The notes beneath the pieces were generated by a model. The model was not told the DNA's origin. It ran no database searches and worked only from the letters and a program-made list of their open reading frames with translations. A stretch of 64,000 nucleotides of DNA, from NCBI GenBank assembly GCA_033851915.1, contig JAWSVM010000003.1, positions 1-64,000 of the forward strand, read 5' to 3'. Shown piece by piece: positions 42,001 to 50,664 of the stretch (positions within the stretch are counted from its first letter, which is position 1; the number at the start of each line of letters is the position of its first letter). This DNA is from UBA1672 sp033851915. Its GTDB lineage: Bacteria > Pseudomonadota > Alphaproteobacteria > Micavibrionales > Micavibrionaceae. Position numbers and translations under genes: made by a program.

Positions 42001-44706
42001 AAACATAATAAAATCACTTATGCAGGTTGGGATGGTATCCATGTCGAAGGCGGCGCATTTGCTAATATCGTTGGAAACCATATTTATCATGTTGGTGCAG
42101 ACGGTATTGATGTTGATGGTCATGACGTCCTAAACATCTCTTACAACACGATCAATAAAACCGGTAAGAACCATTGGATTAAAGATGCACATGGTATCGA
42201 AGTATCAGACAGCATTTTCGTTAATATCGCTCATAACCGTGTAACGAATGCCGCTGATGACGGTATCAATGTTGAATATAGTGCGGCCGTTGGTATCCAC
42301 GGAAATACAATCAAGCGTTCCGGCGATGATGGTGTTGATGTCGATAGCAGTATCTTCGTGGACATTTCTTATAACAAAATTGATGGTACAGGTAATAGCC
42401 ATTGGGCACGTGATGCGAACGGTATAGAAGTATCAAACAGTGGTCTTGTAAATATCAGCCATAACCGCATTAAGAATGCGGATGATGATGGTGTTGACGT
42501 AGGAACTAGTGCATTTGTTAATATCCACGGAAACACAATCAAGCATTCAGGTGATGATGGTGTAGACGTAGATAGCAGTATCTTCGTTGGTGTTAACCAC
42601 AACACAATTATTGGCGCTGGTGATAACGGTGTTGAAGTGGTTAACAGCTTCGGCACAAACGTAATCGGTAACGGTATCTATCATGTGGGCGAGAACGGCG
42701 TATATGCGTATCAATCTGCCGGTACAAACGTAGCGTGGAATGATATCTATGATGCTGGTGCAAATGGTGTTTATCTATCAGGCAGTGACTTTTCATCTGT
42801 AAAATTCAACACAATCAGTAATGTTGGTGAGCACGGTATTAAAGTGAACCCATCTGACTTTGTTAATATCATTGGTAACAGCATATCTTATGCAGGTTGG
42901 GATGGTATTAATGTTGAAGGCGGTATTGGCGCAAACATCATTGGTAACCGCATCTATCATGTTGGTGCAGACGGCATTGATGTAGATGGTCACGATTTCC
43001 TGAACATTTCTTATAATACGATCAATAAGACAGGTAAAAACCATTGGGTTAATGATGCGAACGGTATCGAAGTATCAGATAGTGGTTTCGTAAATATCGG
43101 TGGTAATGTTGTTAAGAATGCTGCGGATGACGGTATCGACGTAGAATATAGTGGTTTTGTTAGTATCCATGGAAACACAATCAAGCACTCAGGTGATGAT
43201 GGTATTGATGTGGATAGCAGTGACTATGTGAGTATTCGTCGTAATCGTATCTTTAATTCAGATGATAATGGTATCGAACTTGTTGATAGTTACGATGTGA
43301 ATATTACAGGCAACAAAATCAACAAGTCTGAAAATGACGGCATTTTGATTTTATCCGGTGATAATATTGATGTTCGTCGTAATGACATCCGTAATTCAGG
43401 TGGCAATGGTATCGCCGCATATGATGTGGGTGGATATCTTCTGCCGGTATTTGCTAAATCAGAAATTTCTGAAAGTAGTGATTATGGATATGGTCTACGG
43501 ATTGTAAATAATGATGTTTCTAATTCAGGCCATGATGGTATTCATGTTGAAAACAGTGCGGATGTTCGTATTCTGCGGAATGATATAGATGAATCAGGCA
43601 ATGACGGTATTTATGTTTCAGGTACTGAGCTCTATTATCCTGTCTACTCACTACAGGATGGTCCTTCTACATCACGTATTACATCAGAATCTGGATATTC
43701 TTCAGTTGTGATTTCTGACAACGTTGTTTCTAATTCCGGCGGCGATGGTATCCAGACTGCGAATATTGATGATCTGATACTAACGGGTAATGACGTTAGC
43801 TATAGCTATGGAAATGGTGCTTATGTTTCCGGTGCTTATAACGGTAGTGTATTGTTCGAAGGCAACACACTGACAGATAATGGCCACCTTAGTGGTTCTG
43901 CCGGTGCGCGTTTTGAAAGCGGTTATATTGATATGAGTAATTTGGATAATCCGAATACTTTCGTTAATACAACAGGCCTTCCGGCAGTTGCGATGCAGTT
44001 TGATGATATTTCTGGTGGACTTGTTCTATCCAGAGATGCACGCAGCGAAGAGTTGAGTGAAGGTTCTTATTACAATGGTACTGGTCTTTATATTGTAAAT
44101 GAAACATTGGGTTCTACGGTGTTTGATGGTTATACGCCAGAGCGTAGCTTCTATGTTCGTTTTGAAGATGGTGCTATATTGGATGATCTAACAGGTGAGC
44201 CGATTATTATTGATGGAACGAATGCGTCTTTTGACGGTATTATTCCTGCGCTTTCCGGTAATGTCCTGTCTGCAAGTGACCTAGACTTTATTGAAGAGCG
44301 TCTTTATGATGCAGATGATGAAACGATTGATGGTCGTGGTCAGATCTTCGTTGGTGAGTCAGATGATTTTCAAGGCATCACAAGATTTCAAGTCTTTCTC
44401 CCTGAAGAACAATCTGGTGATAATCCAGAAACGACTGGGGCTAGCCTAGAGATCAGAGGTCTTCCATCTGTTGGTGACTTCCCTGACTTGGGTGATATTG
44501 CACCAGCCGCAGGCGGTGGAAATGCACAAGACTTGGCGAATATCAATCCGGAAGCGGGTGATGGTGATTCAACTTCAAAAAATGTGACATGTCTGGGTGA
44601 TGTTGTGGACTCTCTTTCAGGTGGTTCCGTTACATATAGCTTCGGTGGATCATTGGAAGACAGTATTGCTGGCGCGTCAGCATGTGCAACATCAGCAGGC
44701 GCATAA
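39079..44706 (+). CDS. Giant secreted beta-helix protein with two-partner-secretion-like N-terminus
   Basis: An 1875-residue surface or matrix protein. The GTG at 39079 is chosen because TGAGGA (39065-39070) lies 8 nt before it; the upstream TTG at 39064 overlaps that site. After an extended basic signal region (cut near AHA, residue 42) comes a haemagglutination-activity/TPS-like domain, with IVIIDKDGVFFGSEFKADVQ corresponding to the usual NPNGIxFG region. Residues about 395-850 contain a unit of about 178 residues twice plus a partial third. Residues about 860-1630 are a right-handed parallel beta-helix of 22-24-residue turns rich in Asn, Asp and Gly (PbH1/NosD type). The only two cysteines, C1838 and C1869, lie in the last 38 residues. 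No TpsB partner is nearby. A catalytic role on polysaccharide (such beta-helices include epimerases and lyases) is possible but no active site is identified. Confidence 0.85.
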   Translation: MRINSKKQNNSQNKIQKRSRKFLMSTTAFVAGVLMVPTYAHADPANSWDYDVVLDGNVGKDTSVAGITDITVTGGNGFVEGNADIYTGHTVNVTGDAGATFAYRDNRDNIESTLNGNLNSNMKIVIIDKDGVFFGSEFKADVQSILATTGHISVADIMDGGQLEITDVDQGGNIIINGEITVAEAGLAAFVAPNVENNGVINAKLARVQIGAAKTVTVDLYGDGLLELTLVDQLADALLENNGDILAEGGFVQMTALAAKNTVDNIVNNTGLITVASATQVGGKIILSGGTQGTVAVSGTLDATGTSGGEIEVRGKRIVATGPANIDASGTAGAGGKITLQTNKIFFPVASSTFIKANGAGGTVQIERLTQGRVSVGYKSGGLRVSQATINKIEAENLIIGNASASENNITEINVRSIDTTASISGLVQLNALSSILGDETHKNEGDVEFDSGNNRFNTLEVNAADDVNFRKNVIVETLVGDMDFNADVDATDLTGDTNIIEFLGDNATLTSAGDITFSGTDYVDVYEGTSITANTVNFERSRVGTILLGGAITEEPIFNDMQIDQGELDNILANALVIGNRDAAENNVSEINVDNFDTTASISGLVQMNSLSYIPGGGHKNEGDVEFDKGTNSFNILEVNARDDVIFRTNVTVETLVGDMAFNADIDSDNTTGDTNIIDFLGNGGSTISSAGDITFSAQDYVDLHDTTSVIANGGTGTVNFKLSSNGTIALGDIAGDMQIDQGELDNISAETLNVGNPVAVDSNTTDIYVNNADISHINNVNLYALAASTVNFSGVNSFVNLNTNTSSATGVINVFDGFVNATNSIHFNSPLVNLNGDLDAPSITGTATIVNVQSDAAEIQDGIDVATYYGATVNVAAGTFVEDVNVYKEVTLLGTNAGNAGSGPRAPESLVTPTTLGFNITADNVTLDGFKIKGGDTGVRVDSADHVSLLNNIVTGSGKHAIEAYDAYGLNIKHNKITYAGWDGIHVEGGAFANIVGNHIYHVGADGIDVDGHDVLNISYNTINKTGKNHWIKDAHGIEVSDSIFVNIAHNRVTNAADDGINVEYSAAVGIHGNTIKRSGDDGVDVDSSIFVDISYNKIDGTGNSHWARDANGIEVSNSGLVNISHNRIKNADDDGVDVGTSAFVNIHGNTIKHSGDDGVDVDSSIFVGVNHNTIIGAGDNGVEVVNSFGTNVIGNGIYHVGENGVYAYQSAGTNVAWNDIYDAGANGVYLSGSDFSSVKFNTISNVGEHGIKVNPSDFVNIIGNSISYAGWDGINVEGGIGANIIGNRIYHVGADGIDVDGHDFLNISYNTINKTGKNHWVNDANGIEVSDSGFVNIGGNVVKNAADDGIDVEYSGFVSIHGNTIKHSGDDGIDVDSSDYVSIRRNRIFNSDDNGIELVDSYDVNITGNKINKSENDGILILSGDNIDVRRNDIRNSGGNGIAAYDVGGYLLPVFAKSEISESSDYGYGLRIVNNDVSNSGHDGIHVENSADVRILRNDIDESGNDGIYVSGTELYYPVYSLQDGPSTSRITSESGYSSVVISDNVVSNSGGDGIQTANIDDLILTGNDVSYSYGNGAYVSGAYNGSVLFEGNTLTDNGHLSGSAGARFESGYIDMSNLDNPNTFVNTTGLPAVAMQFDDISGGLVLSRDARSEELSEGSYYNGTGLYIVNETLGSTVFDGYTPERSFYVRFEDGAILDDLTGEPIIIDGTNASFDGIIPALSGNVLSASDLDFIEERLYDADDETIDGRGQIFVGESDDFQGITRFQVFLPEEQSGDNPETTGASLEIRGLPSVGDFPDLGDIAPAAGGGNAQDLANINPEAGDGDSTSKNVTCLGDVVDSLSGGSVTYSFGGSLEDSIAGASACATSAGA
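40261..41390 (+). repeat. Tandem intragenic repeat, about 178 codons per unit
   Basis: Within the giant gene, units begin near 40261 (AENLIIGNASASENNITEIN), 40798 (ANALVIGNRDAAENNVSEIN) and 41329 (AETLNVGN, partial). Shared segments include TTASISGLVQ, HKNEGDVEFD, VETLVGDM and SAGDITFS. Spacing is 537 and 531 bp. Confidence 0.8.
42017..43230 (+). repeat. 870-bp-spaced duplication inside the beta-helix region
   Basis: A block of about 340 bp starting at 42017 (YAGWDGIHVEGG, GADGIDVDGHD, NKTGKNHW) recurs from 42887, an offset of 870 bp or 290 codons, with high nucleotide similarity. A shorter third relative (GNSHWARDANGIEVSNS) starts near 42390. It indicates growth of the beta-helix by segmental duplication. 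Confidence 0.8.
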
Positions 44707-44743
44707 CACGATACTGATCTAAGTTCGTTTAAAATAGTTTAGT

Positions 44744-44777
44744 AAAGCTCCAATTCTTTAGTTGGGGCTTTATTTTT
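44744..44777 (+). terminator. Intrinsic terminator after the giant gene
   Basis: AAAGCTCCAA (44744-44753) and TTGGGGCTTT (44762-44771, one G-U) form a 10-bp stem with an 8-nt loop, followed by ATTTTTG. Confidence 0.85.
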
Positions 44778-44845
44778 GTCAGTCAGCTTGCCAAAGTATC
44801 GTGGCTACAGTATTTTGTTGCAGAATATAAGTTAGGATGAGACAA

Positions 44846-45985
44846 ATGAAGAATACCCCCATGAAAGTTGCTGTAATACATGATTGGTTGCCCCTGATCG
44901 CTGGTGCTGAGCGTGTGTTGGAACAGATATTAAAGGTGTATCCGGACGCTGATGTTTATACGCTCTTTGATTTCCTAACAGATGAACAGCGTGAAATATT
45001 CGGTGATTGTAAAATTACGACGAGCTATTTAAATAAATGGCCAAAGGTCAGAAAATATTATCGAAAGTTATTGCCATTCTGCCCGCAAGCAATTGAGAGC
45101 TTCGATTTGTCAGAGTATGATTTGATTTTATCATCCAGCCACGCTGTTGCGAAAGGCGTTATCACAAGCGCGGAGCAAACGCATATATCCTACGTGCATA
45201 GCCCAACGCGTTATGCGTGGGATTTCATGCATCAATATCTAAGAGAAAGCGGCCTTAATAAAGGACTGAAGGGATATTTAGCGCAAAACTTATTGCATAA
45301 ATTCCGTATTTGGGATTATAGAACAGCAAATGGCGTTGACGTCTTTATTGCGAATTCTAAATATATTGGACGTAGAATATGGAAGGTCTACCGCCGCGAG
45401 TCAGAAGTGCTTTACCCGCCTGCGGATATCGATTCATTTAAATATTGTGATACTAAGGATGACTTTTTCCTAACCGCGTCTCGCATGGTGCCGTATAAAC
45501 GCATTGATTTAATTGCCGCTGCGTTCGCGCAATTGCCGGATAAAAAGTTGAAAATTATTGGTGATGGCCCTGAAATGCATAAGGTTAAGGCCATCGCAGA
45601 AAACGCGCCTAATATTGAAGTTATGGGGTATCAGGAAACGCCGGTTCTAAGAGATCATATGCAGCGTGCAAAGGCTTTCGTTTTTGCAGCAGAAGAAGAT
45701 TTCGGCATCGTTCCTGTGGAGGCGCAAGCCTGTGGAACGCCTGTGATTGCTTTTGGCGCAGGCGGCGCTTTAGAAACAGTGATTGGCTATGAACAAGACC
45801 CAGAGCGTGCAACCGGTTTATTTTTTGAAACCCAAACGCCGGAATCACTTGTGAAGGCTGTGCAAAAATTTGACGATATTAGCGAGAAGATTAAATATAA
45901 AAACTGCCGTTTAAATGCAGAGAAATTCTCTCCTGAAGCATTCCAATCCCAACTGAGGGCTATAGTCGATCGAGAGATGCGTTAA
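44846..45985 (+). CDS. Glycosyltransferase family 4 protein
   Basis: A 379-residue GT-B fold transferase predicted to add a sugar to the lipid-linked repeat unit at the cytoplasmic face. N-terminal VAVIHDWLPLIAGAERVLEQ is typical; YVHSPTRYAWDF and the C-terminal EEDFGIVPVEAQACGTPVIA carry the E-x7-E motif of GT4. ATG 44846 has TAGGATG upstream; the ATG at 44837 overlaps that site, and another in-frame ATG (44861) is possible. It is the first of a tightly packed plus-strand series. Sugar specificity is unknown, though GDP-mannose is available through ManC. Confidence 0.9.
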   Translation: MKNTPMKVAVIHDWLPLIAGAERVLEQILKVYPDADVYTLFDFLTDEQREIFGDCKITTSYLNKWPKVRKYYRKLLPFCPQAIESFDLSEYDLILSSSHAVAKGVITSAEQTHISYVHSPTRYAWDFMHQYLRESGLNKGLKGYLAQNLLHKFRIWDYRTANGVDVFIANSKYIGRRIWKVYRRESEVLYPPADIDSFKYCDTKDDFFLTASRMVPYKRIDLIAAAFAQLPDKKLKIIGDGPEMHKVKAIAENAPNIEVMGYQETPVLRDHMQRAKAFVFAAEEDFGIVPVEAQACGTPVIAFGAGGALETVIGYEQDPERATGLFFETQTPESLVKAVQKFDDISEKIKYKNCRLNAEKFSPEAFQSQLRAIVDREMR

Positions 45986-45986
45986 G

Positions 45987-47240
45987 TTGAAAAAGCTGTT
46001 TCAAAATCAGGCTGTGATATCTTTGGTAACAATGGGGCTGCGTGGCTCTACGCTTGTTATCAAGTTTATCTTTACGCTCTTTATTGCACGCTTTATGGGG
46101 TTGGAGACTTTGGGGCTATACGGTTTGATTACCGCCTCAACAATCTTGGCATTGGTGTTTCTTGGTTTTGGGTTAACGCATACTCTAACGCGCAAGGCCG
46201 TGACGCAATCACCGGAAGAAATAACGCGAGAGCTTTGGTATTATGGCCGCTTCACCGCGTTAATTTACGTCTTTGTGTCTTTGGTCGCTGTCGCCGTTGG
46301 TGTTATTTGGGATCAGCTTCTTCTTGTTTTCCTTATTACGTTGTTATCTTTGTTAGAGCATATGAATAATAATTTTTATGTTCTGTTGCTTAACCGTTCA
46401 CGCATTCTTTCCGGAAATATGCTGCATTTTATCCGCTCGGGGGCTTGGATGTGTGTCTTTATGGCGGTGTCCTTTCTTTGGCCATCATGGCTCTCGATGG
46501 AGGTTTTATTATCGGGATGGATTATTGGCAATGTGCTCGCCGTTGCAGGGTTCATATGGCTGACGCGGTCATGGCCGTGGTCTTTCAGCTTCTCCGGAGA
46601 GCCTTTAATGTCATGGTTCGTTAAAGAATTCGCTTATTCCAAAGTAGTCTATGCAGAAGGCATGGCGCGCAGTGCGAGCACTTATGTTGATCGCTATATC
46701 ATTTTGCTGTTTCTAGGGCTGGAATTAACTGGGGTTTATGTGTTTTTCTGGTCGATCAGCAGTGCGCTCAGTAATTTAATTGCAACGGGAGTTATTCAAT
46801 TCTCGCGTCCTAAAATGGTGCAAGCCTTCAAAGATAATAACCCTGCTTACAAAAATATTTTCAAATCATGCCTTAAGCAAACAACCGTAATATCGTTATG
46901 TATGGGGCTGATCGTCGGGGGGCTGATGTATTTTGTTTTGCCTCATATAAACAGACCACTAATTTGGGAATGGTATCCGGTGTTGTGGTTAGTGATTGTC
47001 GGGTTCGTCTTTAGCATGGTATCTCAAGTGCAAAACCTTGTGTTTTACAGCCAGCATCGAGATGATCTGACGTTGAAAACCTATCTTATAGTATTGGTTG
47101 GTGCAGTTGGTTTCAATTTCGCATTAATTCCTATTTTAGGAATTTGGGGCGCGGGTATTTCTGTTATATGTGTTGCGTTGTTAAGCATAATAATTCAGCA
47201 TATTTATATAAAAAGGCTGTTTGCCGTACAGGAGTTTTAA
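45987..47240 (+). CDS. Wzx-type polysaccharide flippase (MOP superfamily)
   Basis: A 417-residue inner-membrane protein with about twelve helices, predicted to flip undecaprenyl-linked repeat units across the membrane. Typical start is FQNQAVISLVTMGLRGSTLV and the conserved FTLFIARFMGLETLGLYGLI, matching Wzx/MATE-related polysaccharide_synt proteins. The start is taken as TTG 45987, one nucleotide after the preceding stop; the next ATG (46032) would remove part of helix 1. It abuts the next gene exactly. Confidence 0.85.
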   Translation: MKKLFQNQAVISLVTMGLRGSTLVIKFIFTLFIARFMGLETLGLYGLITASTILALVFLGFGLTHTLTRKAVTQSPEEITRELWYYGRFTALIYVFVSLVAVAVGVIWDQLLLVFLITLLSLLEHMNNNFYVLLLNRSRILSGNMLHFIRSGAWMCVFMAVSFLWPSWLSMEVLLSGWIIGNVLAVAGFIWLTRSWPWSFSFSGEPLMSWFVKEFAYSKVVYAEGMARSASTYVDRYIILLFLGLELTGVYVFFWSISSALSNLIATGVIQFSRPKMVQAFKDNNPAYKNIFKSCLKQTTVISLCMGLIVGGLMYFVLPHINRPLIWEWYPVLWLVIVGFVFSMVSQVQNLVFYSQHRDDLTLKTYLIVLVGAVGFNFALIPILGIWGAGISVICVALLSIIIQHIYIKRLFAVQEF

Positions 47241-48416
47241 ATGTCTGGAACAGGTAATATCTCTATGAAAAAAATACTTTTTATAACGCATGTTGGTGAA
47301 CTGGGCGGCGCAGAGCATGTGATGGTTAGATTATGTGAACCTCTTAAAGCCACATCGGAAGTTATGCTGTTCCAAAATGGCTCTTTGGAAGATGTTTTAC
47401 AGGATAAAGGCGTACCTGTTTCTGTCTGTTCAATGCCTTCTAATATGCAGAAATTTAAGAAAGAAGATGGCTTTCTTGGCTTGTTGAGGGCCATTCCTGC
47501 AACTTTATCAATGGTTAAGAGTGTTGCACGTACAGGAAAGCGATTTGATATGATTGTCTGTATGTCTCAGAAATCTTTTATTTTGGCATCACTGGCGAAA
47601 CCCTTTTCACGCAAACCTATTATATGGTGCATGAATGATATTTTGTCTAAAGAACATTTTAGCGGCTTCTTAATCCGGCTCTTAATTACGATATCAAAAT
47701 ACAGCGCCAATCATATTATTTTGAATTCGCAAGCCTCTTTGAATGCATGGAATGAGGCGGGTGGACAGAAGAATATAACGGTGATGTATCCGGGCAGTGA
47801 TGTCGCAGAATTTGATAAGCAGCGTCAGGATAAGGAAACAATACAAGCCTATAAAGAAAAATTCAGCCCCGAGGGAAAACCTCTCATTGGTATCTTCGGC
47901 AGGATTAGCCCGTGGAAAGGGCAGGATGTTTTCTTGAAGGCCATTGCGCGTGTTGAAGGTGTGCATGCTGTTATTGTCGGTGGCGCGTTATTTGGCGAAG
48001 AAGCCCACGAAACGTCTTTGAAGGCATTGGCGAAGGAACTTGGCATAGAAGATCGCGTTACCTTTGCAGGGCATGTCAGTGATGTTGCGAAAGTAATGGC
48101 GGCGTGTGACGTCGTCACGCATTGTTCTACATTGCCTGAACCGTTCGGCTTAGTGATTGTTGAGGCCATGTTATCGCATGTGCCTGTTATTGCGAGCGAT
48201 GCTGGTGGTGCAAAGGAAATTGTGATACATAATGAAACAGGGCAATTAACGCCTGTTTCCGATGTTTCTGCGCTTGCAGAGGCGATTCATAAATATTTAG
48301 ATAGCCCTGATTGGACACTCGAACTGGTCGAAAACGCAAGAAAACGCGCTGTTGAACGGTTTTCCAGTGACACAATGAACGATGTCTTTGTAAAAATATT
48401 AAATAATAACGAGTGA
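47241..48416 (+). CDS. Glycosyltransferase family 4 protein
   Basis: A 391-residue GT4 enzyme. It has ILFITHVGELGGAEHVMVRL at the start, IGIFGRISPWKGQDVFLKAI in the C-terminal Rossmann domain, and EPFGLVIVEAMLSHVPVIAS as the E-x7-E nucleotide-sugar motif. The ATG directly follows the wzx stop, with AGGAG 7 nt upstream inside wzx; the ATG at 47265 is a less likely alternative. Second repeat-unit transferase of the locus. Confidence 0.9.
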   Translation: MSGTGNISMKKILFITHVGELGGAEHVMVRLCEPLKATSEVMLFQNGSLEDVLQDKGVPVSVCSMPSNMQKFKKEDGFLGLLRAIPATLSMVKSVARTGKRFDMIVCMSQKSFILASLAKPFSRKPIIWCMNDILSKEHFSGFLIRLLITISKYSANHIILNSQASLNAWNEAGGQKNITVMYPGSDVAEFDKQRQDKETIQAYKEKFSPEGKPLIGIFGRISPWKGQDVFLKAIARVEGVHAVIVGGALFGEEAHETSLKALAKELGIEDRVTFAGHVSDVAKVMAACDVVTHCSTLPEPFGLVIVEAMLSHVPVIASDAGGAKEIVIHNETGQLTPVSDVSALAEAIHKYLDSPDWTLELVENARKRAVERFSSDTMNDVFVKILNNNE

Positions 48417-48426
48417 TGTTTCTATC

Positions 48427-49617
48427 ATGAAAATTATACTTATAAATGCAAAATATAGCGCCAACCTAGGGGATGGAGCTCTCTCTGAATGTCTGGAAGA
48501 CCAGATACAAAAGCGTATTCCAGGCTCCATCGTATCATCTATTGATATCAGTGGATCGGATGATTTTGGTGGTCATAACAGCATGGTCGCAGGAAGCCCT
48601 ATGAAAGGCATTTTTAATATTGTGCCCGACTGTATCCAGAAACTTATCCGGTATACTCTGCGTCCTATTTTGGTGAGGAAAAGGTTTTCTCAAAAATGGA
48701 AAAAGCAGCTAGAGGGTGTTGATGCCATTGTTATTGGGGGAGGGCATCTCTTCATGGATGTTCAACGCTATTTTCCTACACGTATTTTGATTGCGGTAGA
48801 ATCTGCGGCAAAAGGAACGCCGGTTTTCGTTCATGCCGTTGGGGTTTCCAAGAAATTCACGAAGGCAGGGCGGAAATATTTTAATAAAGCCTTCAATCAT
48901 GGACGATTTGTTAGTGGATCTGTGCGTGATGTTGATTCACAACAGAAGTGGAATAGCCATTTTAATACGCAGGCTCGCATTTCATGGGATCCGGCACTGC
49001 TGGCGTTTGATACGTACAAGTACAGCTCTGAAGATAAAAGCCAAAGAGATCGTAAAGTTGTTGCCTTGGGGGTTTCTGACCCATCCGACATGATGGTTCA
49101 TGCAGATAATCAAGATGATATGATCGGGACGGGAATTTCCTTTTTCATTGATACAGCCACTTTATTGGTAAAAGAGGGGTTTAATGTTTCACTTTTCACC
49201 AACGGCGCCGATCAGGATTATTTAGATCAGGTGGTAGAGGCCTTAACGACGTTGGATGATGATATAAGGCAGCATGTCAGTGTGATGCCGCGCGCATTGA
49301 AGCCCATTGAGCTCGTCAGGCAAATTGAACAGGCTGATATCCTTGTTGCACATAGGCTGCATGCCAACATACTTGCATACTCATATAAAGTGCCGAGTGT
49401 TGGACTGATGTGGGATCAAAAAGTGGCCAGCTTTTTCAAAATTACACGTCGAGAAGAGTATTTAGTTAATGAGAGCTCTCCCGCGCAAGTCATTGAAAAG
49501 GTTAAGAGTGCTGTTGTTGATGGTGTGGATGAGTTCTGGCATAAAAAGGTGATTTCTGATACAAGGTCTAGCATTGATCGATTAGTAGAAGAGCTATTGG
49601 ATCTGAAGAAACTATAA
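48427..49617 (+). CDS. Polysaccharide pyruvyl transferase family protein
   Basis: A 396-residue protein of the polysaccharide pyruvyl transferase family, enzymes that form pyruvate ketals on sugars from phosphoenolpyruvate. Features: KIILINAKYSANLGDGALSE at the start, IVIGGGHLFMDVQRYF, VHAVGVSKKFT and the C-terminal LVAHRLHANILAYSYKVPSVG with the H-R-L-H motif common to the family. Placement between glycosyltransferase and acyltransferase genes supports a role in decorating the exopolysaccharide. Confidence 0.88.
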   Translation: MKIILINAKYSANLGDGALSECLEDQIQKRIPGSIVSSIDISGSDDFGGHNSMVAGSPMKGIFNIVPDCIQKLIRYTLRPILVRKRFSQKWKKQLEGVDAIVIGGGHLFMDVQRYFPTRILIAVESAAKGTPVFVHAVGVSKKFTKAGRKYFNKAFNHGRFVSGSVRDVDSQQKWNSHFNTQARISWDPALLAFDTYKYSSEDKSQRDRKVVALGVSDPSDMMVHADNQDDMIGTGISFFIDTATLLVKEGFNVSLFTNGADQDYLDQVVEALTTLDDDIRQHVSVMPRALKPIELVRQIEQADILVAHRLHANILAYSYKVPSVGLMWDQKVASFFKITRREEYLVNESSPAQVIEKVKSAVVDGVDEFWHKKVISDTRSSIDRLVEELLDLKKL

Positions 49618-49650
49618 GCTGTAGAGTTTGCTGAGGAAATAGGGACGCGT

Positions 49651-50643
49651 ATGAGTTTTCAATTTATGAATAATTTTCGAGGTATCGCCATTTTAATGGT
49701 GATCTTGGCTCATTCTATGTCTGCTATTCCTGTCATTGATACATTTGGAATTGGGCTACTAAATCTTCATATAGATAATTGTACGATTCTGTTTGTAGCA
49801 ATTGCAGGGTATCTTTTCTCTGTTTTATCAAATAATTTTAGCTACTTACCCTTTTTGAAAAATAAATTTAAGTCTGTCATAATTCCATATATTTTTATTT
49901 CTGTACCGGCCATCCTGCTCTATGTTCTTCAAATCAAAAATAATCACGGTTGGATAGACTTGGAGTGGTTCCACAGTAGCCTTAGTCCTATGGGGCAATA
50001 TGTATATTTAATGGTAACAGGTGCGCACCTTGGGCCTTTATGGTTTGTGCCGATGATCGTGATCTTCTATGTGCTTAGCCCGTTATTCATTCTTATTCAG
50101 AAAAAAGGCGGATTGTTTATTGCGTTTTTTCTTAGCTTGGCTGTCGGCGCATATTTGGGGCGTCCGGACTTTAATTTTAATGCGCTGCACTCTTTTGCCT
50201 TCTTCCTCCCGGCCTATTTTTTAGGAATGCTGTTGGCTGAGAAAAAGGGTCTATATGAATCTGCGATGAAACATTGTGAATGGTTTCTGCTTTTGTATGT
50301 TGTATTGGCTTCGGCGGTTTATCTGACTATTGAGATCAACTCGTCTATTGATCTGTTTATTAAATTGTTTTTGACTTTCTTACTGTTGGCTTTTTGTAGG
50401 AAACGTATTAATCATAAAATTGTATGGCTTGATTTGTTTGCACGTTTAAGCTTTTTCCTGTTTTTCATTCATGGGTACTTTACTGGAATCGTAAGGATTA
50501 CGTTTAGACGAACGGGAATTCAGCTTGATGAATATGTTGCTTTGGTTGGTATTTTTGCATTCACAGTCTTAATGTCACTCTCGGTTTATGCTGTATGCAA
50601 ATTGGTTCTCAAAGAGAGAACCAAGCTTGTTCTTGGGGCGTAG
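49651..50643 (+). CDS. Acyltransferase 3 family membrane protein
   Basis: A 330-residue polytopic protein with about ten helices. MNNFRGIAILMVILAHSMSA has the conserved R and H of the first helix; GPLWFVPMIVIFYVLSPLF is the second family landmark. Predicted to O-acylate the nascent polysaccharide. The next gene is a second, distinct member of the family, 21 nt downstream. Together with the carrier-ligase gene that follows they form a modification module. Confidence 0.85.
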   Translation: MSFQFMNNFRGIAILMVILAHSMSAIPVIDTFGIGLLNLHIDNCTILFVAIAGYLFSVLSNNFSYLPFLKNKFKSVIIPYIFISVPAILLYVLQIKNNHGWIDLEWFHSSLSPMGQYVYLMVTGAHLGPLWFVPMIVIFYVLSPLFILIQKKGGLFIAFFLSLAVGAYLGRPDFNFNALHSFAFFLPAYFLGMLLAEKKGLYESAMKHCEWFLLLYVVLASAVYLTIEINSSIDLFIKLFLTFLLLAFCRKRINHKIVWLDLFARLSFFLFFIHGYFTGIVRITFRRTGIQLDEYVALVGIFAFTVLMSLSVYAVCKLVLKERTKLVLGA

Positions 50644-50664
50644 CCTTTAAATTGTAGGTTTAAT

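Noticed and set aside
42017..43300. Regularly spaced repeats resembling an array
   Set aside because: They are in-frame codons for beta-helix turns inside one continuous gene, not a CRISPR or minisatellite.
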